A stretch of 64,000 nucleotides of DNA from Eledone cirrhosa (GCA_964016885.1 OZ024747.1:9629783-9693782), one strand, 5' to 3'. Shown: positions 9,812 to 20,155, numbered from the stretch's first letter. Translations and numbers: made by a program. Notes: generated from the sequence alone by a model not told the origin.

Positions 9812-9994
9812 TGTATACATGTGAGTATATATGTGTGTGTGTTGTTTGCATATATACATGTGTGTATATGTGTATGTTGTTTGCATATACATGTGTGTAT
9901 ATGTGTATGTTGTTTGCATATACATGTGTGTATATATGTGTGTTGTTTGTATATATACATGAGTATATGTGTGTTGTGTGTGCATGTACTTGTG

Positions 9995-10033
<39 letters not shown>

Positions 10034-10415
10034 TGTGTGTATATATATGTGTGTGTGTTGTGTGTATATATATGTGTGTATGTTGTGTGTATATATATGT
10101 GTGTGTGTTGTGTGTCTATATATGTGTGTGTTGTGTGTATATATGTGTGTGCGTGTTGTGTATATATATATGTGTGTGTGTTGTGTGTATATATATGTGT
10201 GTGTGTATTGTGTGTATATATATATGTGTGTGTGTTGTGTGTATATATATATGTGTGTGTTGTATGTATATATGTGTTGTTTGCATATATACATGTGTAT
10301 ATATCTGTATGTCGTTTGCATATATACATGTGTGCATATATGTGTTGTGTGTGTATGTACATGTATGTATATATGTATGTCTGTGTGTGTATGTGCTTGT
10401 GTAGTGTATATATAA
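9812..10415. repeat. TG/TA-rich minisatellite
   Basis: Units of about 24-33 bp of the form GTTGTGTGTATATATATGTG, with the left third using TTGTTTGCATATATACATG. All overlapping Cys/Val/Tyr-rich or Thr/His-rich frames are low-complexity shadows. Confidence 0.95.
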
Positions 10416-10504
10416 ACATTACAAACACAAAAACAAATTCACACAACAAATGTCACAGAAACATCTTCTCACTTCTACAAAGTCACTTTTTCCTGCACAC
10501 CTTT

Positions 10505-10862
10505 GGTGATGATGATGGTGGGGGGGGGGGTAGAAGTGTCGGTGATGATGTTGGTGGGGGGTGGCAGGTTGAAAGGGGGGGGTGATAGGTAGAAGTGTTG
10601 GTGATGGTGGTGGGGGGTGGCAGGTTGAAAGGGGGGGGTGATAGGTAGAAGTGTTGGTGATGGTGGTGGGGGGTGGCAGGTTGAAAGGGGGTGGTGAGAG
10701 GTAGAAATGCTGGTGATGGTGGTGACAGAGGGGTGGTGACAGGTAGGAGTGTTGGTGATGGTGTGGTGGTGGTGGTGGTGGCGAAAGGGATGGGGTGTTG
10801 GTGAGAGAGGATGGTGGTGAGAGGGATGGGAGGGAGTGGCAAGAGGGGCGGGGTGGTGACAT
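10505..10862. repeat. 56-bp G-rich minisatellite
   Basis: Units of 56 bp around GTGGCAGGTTGAAAGGGGGG and GATAGGTAGAAGTGTTGGTG (starts at 10561, 10617 and 10673), degenerating to the right. G runs of 6-10 are frequent on the plus strand. Confidence 0.93.
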
Positions 10863-10939
10863 GAATGACTGCAATGTGGTGGTTATTTCTTTTTGTTTTA
10901 TTTCAACTGCGATGATGACATAATGACATCAGGGGGTGA

Positions 10940-11035
10940 TGACAAGAGAGGAGGAAGATGGTAATGATGATGATGATGAGGAGGATAATGTTGATGATGA
11001 TAATGATGATGATGGTGTTAATGATGATAGTAATG
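10940..11035. repeat. (GAT)n array
   Basis: GATGATGAT with scattered changes. Confidence 0.9.
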
Positions 11036-11282
11036 AATTGGTGGTGGTTCTTCTTCTTTTTACTTTTTCTTCTTACTTTTAAAGTGTTTGTCATCTTTGG
11101 AATTAAAATCCAAACAAACAAACATTTGTTCCATTCTTGCTGGAAATATCCTCCAGAAGACATCAATTGTCAGCCATGACAGATATTTCTAAGATGTCTT
11201 CCTTTCACATCTGCTTGACATTTCACAACAGCAAACACAGCAATGTTAATGGCTTAATCATTTCAACTGGTTTATAGCTAAA

Positions 11283-11466
11283 TAATAATAATAATTTCTA
11301 CTTTTGGCACAAGGCCAGCAATAACCCAGTGTATTACTGGTACTTTATTTTATCGACCCCCCCGTAAGGATGAAAGGCAAAGTTAACCTCGGCGGGATTT
11401 GAACTGAGACCCTAAAGGGTCGTAACACAATGCTGCAAAGCATGGTGTATGTCCCTCTACCGAAAC
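11283..11466 (-). mobile_element. SINE-B, full length
   Basis: Plus strand reads TAATAATAATTTCTACTTTTGG to 'atggtgtatgtccctctacc gaaac'. The B-box is inverted (GGGATTTGAACTGAGAC). The left flank is an ATA trinucleotide tail. An (AGC/AGT)n run (11467-11515) follows the head. Confidence 0.9.
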
Positions 11467-11515
11467 TAGCAGCAGCAGTAGTAGTAGCAGCAATAGTAGT
11501 AGTAGTAGTAGTAAT
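11467..11515. repeat. (AGT/AGC)n array
   Basis: Short trinucleotide run next to the SINE-B head. Confidence 0.92.
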
Positions 11516-11599
11516 ATAAAAACAAATTGTAGTGTTTTATGGTTGAATTAAGACAAATTTGAGTCAGCAGAGAAGACCCTGTTACTCTCATAATATCCC

Positions 11600-11805
11600 T
11601 ATATCAAACACAGGCTCTCTCTCTTTCTCTCTCTTGCCCTCTCTCACTCCCTCCCCCTCACGCTCCCTCTCCCCTCACTCTCACGCTCCCTCTCCTTATC
11701 TGTCTCTTTCTCTCTCCCTCTCTTTCTCTATCTCCCTCCTTACTCTCCCTCTCCTTATCTCTCTATCCTCTCTCTCCCCCCTCACTCTCCCTCTCCTCTC
11801 ATCAT
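11600..11805. repeat. CT-rich polypyrimidine tract
   Basis: CTCTCTCCCTCTC sequence with ACGCTCCCTCTCC units. Confidence 0.93.
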
Positions 11806-11895
11806 GTCTAACAATTTAAAGGAAGATGAAAAGACAACAACATTACTCATCATTTCCCCTTCACCCCAGTCTTTTATTTCTTTATTAAATACCTT

Positions 11896-12284
11896 CCAAG
11901 TGTCGCACAACACCACCATAGTGCCACACAACCCCACCATAGTGCCACACAACACCACCTTCCAAGTGCCACACAACACCACCATAGTGCCACACAACCC
12001 CACCATAGTGCCACACAACACCACCTTCCAAGTGCCACACAACACCACCATAGTGCCACACAACACCACCTTCCAAGTGCCACACAACACCACCATAGTG
12101 CCACACAACCCCACCATAGGGCCACACAACACCACCATAGTGCCACACAACACCACCTTCCAAGTGCCACACAACACCACCTTCCAAGTGCCACACAACA
12201 CCACCATAGTGCCACACAACCCCACCATAGGGCCACACAACACCACCATAGTGCCACACAACACCACAATAGTGCCACAATAAT
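11896..12284. repeat. 21/24-bp VNTR open in several frames
   Basis: Alternating 21-bp units (GTGCCACACAACACCACCATA) and 24-bp units (with CTTCCAA). Both lengths are multiples of three, so the forward frame reads NTTIVPH and NTTFQVPH repeats and the reverse frames are also open. Open frames on both strands in a perfect VNTR argue for a non-coding repeat. Confidence 0.95.
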
Positions 12285-12420
12285 CATGACATACATAACA
12301 ACATACAACAACAATCACTGTTGTGACTATTTATACTTAACTCGTCCTATGGACTGAGTGCTCCTACCGCTGGATATTTCTACCAAACTTGTCCTGCAGT
12401 ATATATACATATATATATAT

Positions 12421-12765
12421 GGAGGCACATGGCTTAGTGGTTAGAGCATTGGCCTTGCAATCGAAAGGTTGTGAGTTCAATTCTCAGACCGGGTGATGTG
12501 TTGTTTCCTTGAGCAAGACACTTTATTTCACATTGCTCCAGTTTACTCAGGTGTAGAAATGAGATGATAGGGACTGGGGTCCCTATCATTCCACTGCAAA
12601 GTGGTCGTGGAGGTGCCATGGCAAAAAAGCACCCAGCACTCACTGTAAATGAGGTTGGTGTTAGGAAGGGCATCCAGCTGTAGAAATCAAGCCAGAATCA
12701 GTTCCTGTCCCACCCTTGCAAGCAGGGAAAAGTGGACGTAAAATGATGATGATGATGATATATAT
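12421..12765 (+). mobile_element. SINE-A, full length
   Basis: A-box TGGCTTAGTGG (12430-12440), B-box GAGTTCAATTC (12472-12482), then the conserved central and 3' blocks and a (GAT)n tail. It lies between (TA)n tracts, as do most SINE-A copies here, so a target-site duplication cannot be read. This and 31702-32040 are the best reference copies. Confidence 0.95.
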
Positions 12766-12783
12766 ACATATATATATATGCAG

Positions 12784-13175
12784 TAAAGAATCCAGTGCTC
12801 ATCAGGGTTCAATATTCAGCCCACTTCTGTTTATTATAGTTCTCCAGGTCATAAGAGAGAGGAGTTTAAAGCTGGATGTCCACAGATACTTGTGTATACC
12901 GGTGGCCTTGTTCTTTTAGCTGAATCTGTGGAAGAGCTTGAGAAGAAATTCCTAATGTGGAAACAGAACTTACAACTTACACTCAGAATAAGCCTAACAA
13001 AGATGAAAGTATTAGGGAAGAGGCCATGTTTACTATGTAGCAAAGGAGTAGCTGGGAACTGTATACCCTGTACACAATGTAAACTATAGGTACAGAAAAG
13101 GTGTAGTGGGATAGCAGGGAGGCTAACAGAAAAGGTGGAACTTATATGTGGCAGATGCATCAGGGTAGTTAGTAG
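12784..13175 (+). pseudogene. LINE reverse-transcriptase palm fragment with lost catalytic motif
   Basis: Frames in series read HQGSIFSPLLFIIVLQVI (RT motif around the G-S-SPLLF block), then LVYTGGLVLLAESVEELEKK where an active RT has Y-x-D-D, then LTKMKVLG. A Cys-rich end (C-L-L-C, then C-T-Q-C and C-G-R-C) resembles a zinc-binding tail. Replacement of the two aspartates by GG would abolish polymerisation. Stops and a frame change lie between the pieces. Upstream is SINE-A; downstream nothing is clear. Confidence 0.82.
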
Positions 13176-13302
13176 TAAGAGCCTCAGTGAAATAAATGTT
13201 TTCCAATCTCCATAGAAGTAGTTAATAGCTTCTGTTACCCAATCAGAGGAAGAAGTTGTTCTAAAAACATAGTAGCTCGAATAACAACAGGATTATATAT
13301 AT

Positions 13303-13450
13303 ATGTCATCACTGTTTAATGTCCACTTTCCATGCTAGCATGGGTTAGACAGTTTGCCTTGTTGTGAGACAAACTAGGTCTGATGACCATGACTTGCTCA
13401 TACAGAACTGGTTTTGGTTTGGTTTTACGACTGGATGACCTTCATATATA
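13303..13450 (-). mobile_element. SINE-A 3' part, diverged
   Basis: GTCATCACTGTTTAATGTCC, then CATGCTAGCATGGGTTAGAC and 'cttgctcatacagaactggt': the same 3' end variant as at 29052 and 47372. Confidence 0.78.
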
Positions 13451-13763
13451 TATCATTTATATATTTATAATTTTTGATGATATAGTGTTAAAGAATAAAA
13501 ACTAATGGTCAAATTCAGATATATTTTGAATACTGAGGCCCCTGAGGATGTGTGACCTTAAGCTGTAGCCTATTTAGCCCCTAGGTAAGTCCAGCCCTGC
13601 ACTATAAACCTCCCTATGATATCTAAAATAAATCACAACAGATGGAAACAAGGCATTTATTTAGACACGTGTTCTGTTCAATATAGAAGGCAAATCTCAT
13701 AAGAGTCATCTCTCTTCATCTAAAGGTTTTATATGTTAGCAGTGTTTGGCCCTTAAAGTTGAG
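13451..13763. other. Non-coding stretch, no recognised feature
   Basis: AT-rich sequence. The phrase 'ctatttagcccctaggtaag' is followed by ordinary sequence. No exon or element assigned. Confidence 0.5.
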
Positions 13764-14300
13764 ATGATGGTGGTGGTGGTGTGGTGACGATGGTGATAGG
13801 GATGGTGGTGTTAGTAGTGGTGATGGTGTCGATGGTGTTAGTGGTGGTGGTGTTAATGGAGGTGGTGTCAATGGTGTTAGTGGAGGTGGTGAGGGTGGTG
13901 TTAGTGGTGATGGTGTCGATGGTGTTAGTGGTGGTGGTGACAGTGGTATTAGTGGAGGTGGTGAGGGTGGTGACGGTGGTGTTAGTGGTGGTGTTAGTGG
14001 TGGTGGTGTTAGTGGAGGTGGTGTCGATGGTGTTAGTGGAGGTGGTGAGGGTGGTGTTAGTGGTGACGGTGGTGGTGGTGTTAGTGGTGGTGGTGTTAGT
14101 GGAGGTGGTGTCGATGGTGTTAGTGGAGGTGGTGAGGGTGGTGACGGTGGTGGTGGTGTTAGTGGTGGTGCTGGTGTTAGTGGTGGTGGTGTCGATGGTG
14201 TTAGTGGTGGTGGTGACAGTGGTATTAGTGGAGGTGGTGACGGTGGTGGTGGTGTTAGTGGAGGTGGTGGTGTTAGTGGTGGTGGTGTTGTTGTTTGTGA
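13764..14300. repeat. (GGT)n-type coding-like minisatellite
   Basis: GGTGGTGGTGTTAGTGGAGG and GTCGATGGTGTTAGTGGTGG units in irregular higher-order arrangement. Strictly GGT/GTT/GAT on the plus strand, so frames read Val/Met or Pro/Thr. Confidence 0.95.
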
Positions 14301-15098
14301 AGTCAACTAAATGGATTAAACAACAAATTGTTAGTTTTTTCTCTCTGTGTCCCCCAGTCTCTGTGTCTGTGTTTACATATGTGTGTGTATGTGAATACTA
14401 TTTTTTTTTTTTTGTAAAATATCTAGGCCAGACAATGGATTATCAGAATTAAGAGGGATAATAAAGATTTATCTATTTTATATATTTTATTTAATTGTAG
14501 AGAAAGTCTTAGTGTATGAAAGAGTAAGATTCTGTGATAGCCAATGAAACCTTAAGAAGTTGAAGTTGAAATCCAATCTATTTACTGCTAGATATACGTT
14601 CTATATCTCCCAGGAACCTATTTACAACTAAGAGGATCCTACCTCCTCATATTACAGCACAATGGACTGAGCCAGAAAATAAGTCAATAAGGAAGTCTCT
14701 ATATGGTCACTTGATATCCTATAAATAACAGCATAAAATCAGATATTACCATCTTAATTAAGAATAGCAGATATTGGATAAGGTAGTCTTACATACACTG
14801 TTAGAAGTGTACCATTCACAGGTAGATATTTCTAACTAAAGAAATTGTACCTAGCATCATAATTAAGTCTAGGACATGTTGGATAAGGTAGTACTAGGTA
14901 CATTGTTTCAAGGATTAATAGGTCCAACAACATCTGTTTAAAATAGAGGTATATATGGTCCCATAACTTCTATTAGGGAGTCATAGGGGTGTTGTATTGA
15001 CATATGGCATTTCTAAGGCATTTTTTAAAACCTAGTGGAGCCAATTTCTTCTCCAGATTTCTTCCAGAGAAGAATAGAGAGTGAGAGAAAGAAAGTGA
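14301..15098. other. AT-rich non-coding stretch
   Basis: Contains a T run (14401-14413) and two loosely similar blocks around 'atattggataaggtagt' (14770) and 'gttggataaggtagt' (14879), suggesting an old local duplication of about 110 bp. Nothing codes convincingly. Confidence 0.55.
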
Positions 15099-15244
15099 GA
15101 AAGAGATATGGAGGAAGATTCAACCCCACTACTTGACTGGTACTTTTTTATATTGACCTCAAATGGATGAAAGACAAATTTTGACCTCAGTGAGACTAGA
15201 ACAGAGAGAGTAAAGAACCTGAAAGAATACCATAAAGCATTTTA
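15099..15244 (-). mobile_element. SINE family W, diverged
   Basis: 'agatatggaggaagattcaa' and 'ccccactacttgactggtac', then GACCTCAATGGATGAAAG-like sequence. The same order occurs at 24340-24500. It shares the 'tggtac-ttt-tat-ga-c-c-a-ggatgaaag-caaa' frame with SINE-B and is probably an older relative. Confidence 0.6.
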
Positions 15245-15600
15245 TCCAACATTCAACGACTACCAGCTCGCTGCCTTACATTCCATGTGTCTAACACACG
15301 TGGACATGCCCACAAAGTAAGAAAACAGCACAGTTCCCATGACTTTCGGAAACATTTTTTCACGCTCAGAGTTGCTGAAGCATGGAACAAACTACCTGCA
15401 TCAGTTGTTAGCTGTCGAGACACTGCATCCTTTAAGGCCTCCATGCTTCCCGAGATTCGCCAACACTACAGCTAACACATACACACATGTACTTCCCTGA
15501 CATTTGTGTATTATTCTATGTTCTATATTGACGAGTTGTAGTGCACCTGAGCACTTTACACAATAATTTCATTATTATTATTATTATTATACTCTTATAT
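15245..15600 (+). mobile_element. LINE-C 3' end with intact coding terminus
   Basis: 15287-15474 encodes a clean C-terminus: HAHKVRKQHSSHDFRKHFF, then RVAEAWNKLPASVV and FKASMLPEIRQHYS, then stop. The FF-x3-RV-x3-WN-LP-x-VV pattern is the standard end of CR1/jockey-type RT polyproteins. The 3' UTR (15475-15570) contains TTGTAGTGCACCTGAGCAC and ends in an (ATT)n tail. It is 5'-truncated, as usual for LINEs. This copy shows that the 61-bp minisatellite at 8582 started as LINE coding sequence. Confidence 0.9.
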
Positions 15601-15897
15601 GCACTGTAAAACAACAACAGTAACAAGAACAACTAAATAAATAACAAAACAGGGTCACCACAGCTGCAATAAGTTGTGATGAAAGCTCTAATTAATCTGA
15701 GAATTGTTATTTAGTCTTAAATACATATTTTTAATGTTACTTTCTTAACGAAAGAGGAAAAGGGATTTGTTATAACAAAAATTGATAGAAAATCTAGTTT
15801 AATAAAGGATTACCTGAGCTGGATTAGGTTGAAGTTAATTCTGTCATCTGTCCATTGAAAAAGAATCTGTGGACTTATGACTTTATGGCAGATCAGT

Positions 15898-15985
15898 AAA
15901 TCTGATAATGATGATGATAATAATAATATATGATAATAATAATAATAATAATAACTGTAATGATGATGGTGATGGTGATAATGAT
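15898..15985. repeat. (TAA)n/(GAT)n array
   Basis: Interrupted AT-rich trinucleotide run. Confidence 0.88.
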
Positions 15986-16205
15986 TTCTAGCATAGGCAC
16001 AAGGCCAGTAATTTGAAAAGGAGGGGAAAGTCAATTAAATCGACCCCAGTGCATGGCTGGTATTTTATTTTATTGACCCTGTAAGGATGAAAGGCAAAGC
16101 TAACCTCGGTGGGATTGGATCTCAGAACGTAAAGGGACGTAACTCTATGCCACGAAGCATGGGTTTCCGACGCTCTACTGATTCTGCCAATCCACTGCCT
16201 TATAA
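15986..16205 (-). mobile_element. SINE-B, full length (long variant)
   Basis: Includes the extra block 'ggggaaagtcaattaaatcg acc' between the tail and 'cagtgcatggctggtatttt', as in 17765-17995 and 46565-46720. The inverted tRNA-like head ends at CCAATCCACTGCC. Confidence 0.9.
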
Positions 16206-16369
16206 TAATGATATTGATTTCTTTATTGGCCATCATGATGAATATTTTAATACATCCCTACCACTGGCCACTTGCTCTCTCTCCTGCCACCTTCTTTCAC
16301 ACAAAGAACACTCAATTTGTAGCCCACCCTCTCTTGTATATAAACTCTCCCCCTCCATCTCATAATTGT

Positions 16370-16718
16370 CACCACTGTGTTTATAATACTACCACCTCCA
16401 GTAATACCACCTCTACCACTATCTCTAGTAACACCATTACCACCATCACCACCACCACCATCTCCAGTAAAACACCACTCCCATCTCCAATAACACCATT
16501 ACCAGCAACTTCAGTAGAACAATCACCACCACCATCACAACCACCACCACCACCATCACCACTACCACCACTACTACTAACCCAGTAATACTACCAACAC
16601 CACCACCACCTCTATCACCAACACCATCTTCAGTAACACCACCATCGCCATCACCACCACCACCACCACCACAAGCTCCAGTAACACCCCCATCACCCCC
16701 ACCACCACCATGTCCATA
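16370..16718. repeat. (ACC/CCA)n array
   Basis: CACCACCACCAT with CTCCAGTAA interruptions. Confidence 0.94.
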
Positions 16719-16965
16719 TATATTTAATTAAAATGTTTCTATTTATCACAGAGATCTGTTACAATCTAATTAATTTCTTCACCCTGTGTTTGAGTCACAT
16801 AAATGTCGCTGTGGAGTTAAAGTCTATTATAGATGACAGCACCTCTTGTCTTTACACAGTGTCTCCTTCTCTATGGCACACTGAATGATGTCATTAAGAG
16901 GAGCTGTGACACTGCTTGTCTTTCATTATAGCTAGAACCTGTTGGCTTCAGCTCTGGTAATGGTA
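16719..16965. other. Non-coding stretch, no recognised feature
   Basis: Ordinary sequence. Two blocks with 'agctgtgacactgcttgtct' and 'gacagcacctcttgtcttta' are loosely similar. Confidence 0.5.
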
Positions 16966-17130
16966 GGCACCCAGGTACCAGTCATATACTAGGGTTGATC
17001 TAATTGACTTCCCCTTCAAATTACTGGTTTTGTGTCAAATTTAGAAACAAGTCACACACTGGGGTCGATTTAATCAACTTTCCCCTCTCCCAATATTGCT
17101 AGCCTTGTGCCAATATAAGAAACCTGTCCA
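16966..17130 (+). mobile_element. Two SINE-B 3' ends in tandem
   Basis: 'taccagtcatatactagggt' through 'tttagaaacaag', immediately followed by 'cacactggggtcgatttaat' through 'gtgccaatataagaaacc'. Both lack heads. The second abuts LINE-D at about 17134. Confidence 0.75.
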
Positions 17131-17133
17131 AAT

Positions 17134-17690
17134 ACCGGTCGCTCTCCGACATGTTTGCGGTCGTACTCTTGGCAGTGGAGACTTCTGGTGTCCTTGGCTT
17201 TAGGGCTACCTCCCTATTCACCACCATAGGTACAGACCCAGCTACCTGTAGCAGTGGAGACTTCTGGTGTCCTTGGCCTTAGGGCTACCTCCCTACTCAC
17301 CACCATAGGTACAGACCCGGCTACCTGTAGCAGTGGAGACTTCTGGTGTCCTCGGCCCTAGGGCTACCTCCCTACTCACCACCATAGGCGCTGAGCTGGC
17401 TACCTGTAGCAGTGGAGACTTCTGGTGTCCTCAGGCCTTAGGGCTACCTCCCTACTCACCACCATAGGCGCTGAGCTGGCTACCTGTAGCAGTGGAGACT
17501 TCTGGTGTCCTTGGCCTTAGGGCTACCTCCCTACTCACCACCATAGGCGCTGAGCTGGCCAACTGCAGGTGTGAGCCTCACAAGTTGGAATGTCTCTTCC
17601 AGCGTGTCTCCCTTGCCGTCCTCTGGGGAAACCCCTTCTCCATTCTGTCCACTGGGGCTGTGGGGAGGCCATCAATATGATTGACTGGCT
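17134..17690 (+). pseudogene. LINE-D C-terminal fragment with an internal 79-bp tandem repeat
   Basis: Homologous to codons near the end of the reading frame at 58272-59252: RSLSDMFAVV, AVETSGVLGLRATSLLTTIG, CEPHKLECLFQRVSLAVLWG, then NPFSILSTGAVG. It starts abruptly at AAATACCGGTCGCTCTCCG, so it is 5'-truncated. The AVETSGV segment is expanded fivefold (17172-17567). The last copy keeps a frame to the natural C-terminus at about 17680. It is dead because the 79-bp unit shifts the frame. Confidence 0.85.
17172..17567. repeat. 79-bp minisatellite derived from LINE-D coding sequence
   Basis: Starts of GCAGTGGAGACTTCTGGTGT fall at 17172, 17251, 17330, 17409 and 17489. Four spacings are 79, 79, 79 and 80 bp; the 80-bp unit has one extra base (CTCAGGCC). 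Units 1-2 carry GGTACAGACCC where units 3-5 carry GGCGCTGAGCTGG. Confidence 0.96.
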
Positions 17691-17764
17691 TGTCATTTTA
17701 TCATCTACAAATATAGTAGTAGCTTATTGTTCCGGAATTAATATATTTTGTCTATCATGCATGG

Positions 17765-17997
17765 TAAAAGGGCAGGAGATTGGCAGTAATTGGTAGAGTG
17801 TCGGACAATGTGCTTTGTGGCATAGCGCTACATCCCTTTACGTTCTGAGTTCAAACACTGCCAAGGTTAACTTTGCCTTTCAACCTTACGAGGTTGGTAG
17901 AATAAAGTACCAGTAATGCACTGGGGTCGATTTAACAGACTTTCCCCTTCCCCAAAATTGTTGGCCTTGTACCTAAATCAGAAGCCATTATTATGCA
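17765..17997 (+). mobile_element. SINE-B, full length (long variant)
   Basis: Head AGATTGGCAGTAATTGGTAG, B-box region GAGTTCAAACACTGC, and the 3' part with 'gatttaacagactttcccct tccccaaaattg'. Tail ATTATTA. Confidence 0.9.
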
Positions 17998-18105
17998 TAG
18001 TAAAAGAGCAGTGGATTGGCAGTATCGGTAGAGTGTCGGACACCCTGCTTTGCAGCATAGAGTTATGGCCCTTTGCGTTCTGAGTTCAAATCCCACCGAG
18101 TAAAT
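17998..18105 (+). mobile_element. SINE-B head only
   Basis: Begins TAGTAAAAGAGCAGTGGATTGG and stops at the B-box end, GAGTTCAAATCCCACCGAG. It has the same left flank (CATAGTAAAAG) as the copy at 17765, so the unit flank plus SINE is probably tandemly duplicated. Confidence 0.8.
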
Positions 18106-18556
18106 ATGATAATTGTTGGATCTTCCACAATCTGTTGAGTCTCAACAAGGACCTTAAATAGAAAGAACTTTCCTGAGTATATGCGTAGTACTGAGACAGG
18201 ACAGTCTTTTATAGAGAGCAGGTTGTGTCTGAAGGTCAATTTGTTGAGAATATTCTCAGTTTTACTGGTATGGAGCCGAAACTACTGGAATTATCTTGAT
18301 GTTGTTTGGTCATATTGACCACACTTGTGCAATATTGATCTCCCACTATTTTGTTATTTTCTCAATTTCTTTCAAGGTTATATTGTGGTCTCTTGTGATA
18401 GTAGCATCAATAGTCTGACAGCCATGCCAATTTCTCTGCATAACTACAATATTATGTCTATTGTATTCAAGTCTGCAGTCAATTTGAATAATGAAGTTCC
18501 AAAATATCTTGCAGATACCATTTATTAGACACTTAATATCCATATCTAAGTAGTGA
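18106..18556. other. Non-coding stretch, no recognised feature
   Basis: A 67-codon forward frame (18325-18528) has ordinary amino-acid composition, but no splice context or known motif. I do not call it. Confidence 0.5.
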
Positions 18557-18780
18557 AGGTGTGTGGCTGAGTGGTTAGAGAATTGGATTCACAATCTTGA
18601 GGTTGTGAGTTTGATTCCTGGACCGGGCGATGCGTTATGTCCTTGAGCAAGACACTTTATTTCATGTTTCTCCTTCTACCTGGAGTTGCGACCGATAGAT
18701 AGTATTAGCAACTGGAAAGACCGATGGAAACATTGTTTCCTCGGTCTGATTTGACGAAAGTCGATTGATCCTTTTTTTTA
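18557..18780 (+). mobile_element. tRNA-derived SINE (family X) with oligo-T end
   Basis: A-box TGGCTGAGTGGTTAGAG, B-box GAGTTTGATTCCTGGACC, the shared 'ccttgagcaagacactttat ttca' block, then a body unlike SINE-A ('gagttgcgaccgatagatag', 'cctcggtctgatttgacgaa') ending in a T run. Shared head and different tail fit the modular build of cephalopod SINEs. Confidence 0.82.
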
Positions 18781-19019
18781 ATATCCATGTTTTTTACACA
18801 TTGTCCAGTGAATTTACATACAGACATTTTATGCTAATATTTTGCACATGCTCACTACGGATGTGACATCTTCCCTATAAGTTCCACACCAAAATGATAT
18901 ATACCTTTAGTTACTGACTTATTGCTCCGTAAAGGCCAGCAGTGTTTCAGTCTTTTTTTTAGATCCCTGGGGGGGAGTCAATCTCTAGATCTTTCACTCT
19001 TTAACTCAGGTGTTTATGG

Positions 19020-19175
19020 TTCAAATTGGTCATGTGATGTATCTCCCAGACAGGTGAGATACACCTCTACTGCACCACCAGGTGAGATACACCTCTATGT
19101 ATCTGAAAGGTGAGATACATTTCTGTGCACCTGACAGGTGACATATACCTCTATGTAGCTGACAGGTGTGTGTAG
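19020..19175. repeat. About 30-bp degenerate tandem repeat, unit GGTGAGATACACCTCTA
   Basis: Five units with rising divergence (GAGATACACCTC, GAGATACATTTC, GACATATACCTC). Stretches on either side (18781-19019, 19176-19380) hold nothing recognisable. Confidence 0.85.
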
Positions 19176-19371
19176 CATTGTTAATTAAAACTATCAGGTT
19201 GTCTACTGTGTTGTTTCTTAAGAGTTGATCATTCAGGTAAGGATTCTTTCTTCTCACAACACAGGTGTAAATTTAATCAATTAAACTTTTGGCTCATTAT
19301 GTTTTGTCGGTATTAAACTAATCATTTGATTTTCATACAGAGAGTATGACCTTGAGTATTCTCCCCAAATT

Positions 19372-19535
19372 ATATATACACACATCCACATATATATGTA
19401 TACTCCCAAGTATATATATATATATATACATATATATACATATATATATTACAAAGGTGGTGCCCCAACATGGCCTTGGCTGGATGGCTGGAACAGATAA
19501 AAGCGTATATATATATATATATATAAGGCTCACAC
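19372..19535. repeat. (TA)n blocks with an embedded short element fragment
   Basis: TATATACATATA runs around 'aaaggtggtgccccaacatg gcc', which looks like a fragment of a dispersed element. Confidence 0.7.
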
Positions 19536-19682
19536 ATACACATATATACAAGTTCTAGATAGCTCCACACACATACACATATATACAGGTCCTAGATAGC
19601 TCCACACACATACACATATATACAGGTCCTACATAGCTCCATACACATATATACAGGTCCCAGATAGCTCACACACACAACT
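19536..19682. repeat. About 37-bp minisatellite, unit with TATATACAGGTCCTAGATAG
   Basis: Four units of CTAGATAGCTCCACACACATACACATATATACAGGTC type, the last two shortened. I count period from the TAGCTCC starts. Confidence 0.9.
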
Positions 19683-19946
19683 GTTGTGGTAAGTTTAGTT
19701 AAGTCTGTTTAATACAAGTGTGTTGAGAATGTTTTATCAGAAAGATAAAGCTGGTGTTGAATATCCTCTTCCTTCCAGATCTAACTAAACACCTTGATAG
19801 CCTGAATATAGCATTGTATTACATCATCTGAAAATATGGTCACACACACACACATATATATATATATACACAAACATATACACATATATATATATATATA
19901 TACATATACGATATTAACAAATAGAAACTATATTTATAAAACCATA

Positions 19947-20015
19947 TATATTTCATTATACATATTTCAAGGACACCAAGTTAAATTATGGTGTGCTTTC
20001 ATCAGATAAAATATA
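19947..20015 (-). ncRNA. Hammerhead ribozyme (copy 2)
   Basis: Minus strand, 5' to 3'. Stem I TATATTTTAT (20015-20006) pairs with ATGAAATATA (19956-19947), ten pairs with one G-T wobble. CTGATGA is at 20005-19999. Stem II AAGCACACC / GGTGTCCTT pairs except C/C at position 4. GAAA is at 19968-19965. Stem III is ATA/TAT with a TG loop. The predicted cleavage is after the A at 19957. The G-T wobble in stem I, where copies 1 and 3 have A-T, keeps pairing despite a base change. It lies in a (TA)n-flanked insert starting near 19900. Confidence 0.86.
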
Positions 20016-20155
20016 ATATAGAGCAGTTTTATAAATAAATATTGACATACCCTTAAAGAATGCAACCATTGCTGTTGGAAGCTCCCGGATAGTGGGGTTA
20101 TAACTTTAATTATATTATTAGGTAAGTTAGTATTGGATATTTTAAAATAAGCCGT
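20016..20155. other. Flank of the hammerhead element
   Basis: Upstream (minus-strand sense) sequence of hammerhead copy 2, with no reading frame. The boundary of the element is not visible. Confidence 0.5.

Noticed and set aside
11804..12318. Overlapping long frames on both strands over the GTGCCACACAAC array
   Set aside because: Unit lengths are multiples of three and contain no stops, which opens frames on both strands. No flanking coding sequence or splice context.
12428..12495. tRNA gene
   Set aside because: A-box and B-box are present at tRNA spacing, but the sequence continues into the SINE-A body and the acceptor does not close. The same applies to the heads at 420, 3813, 18557 and 42710.
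18325..18528. 67-codon frame with balanced composition as a possible exon
   Set aside because: No recognised domain, no convincing acceptor and donor pair, and the length is within chance expectation.
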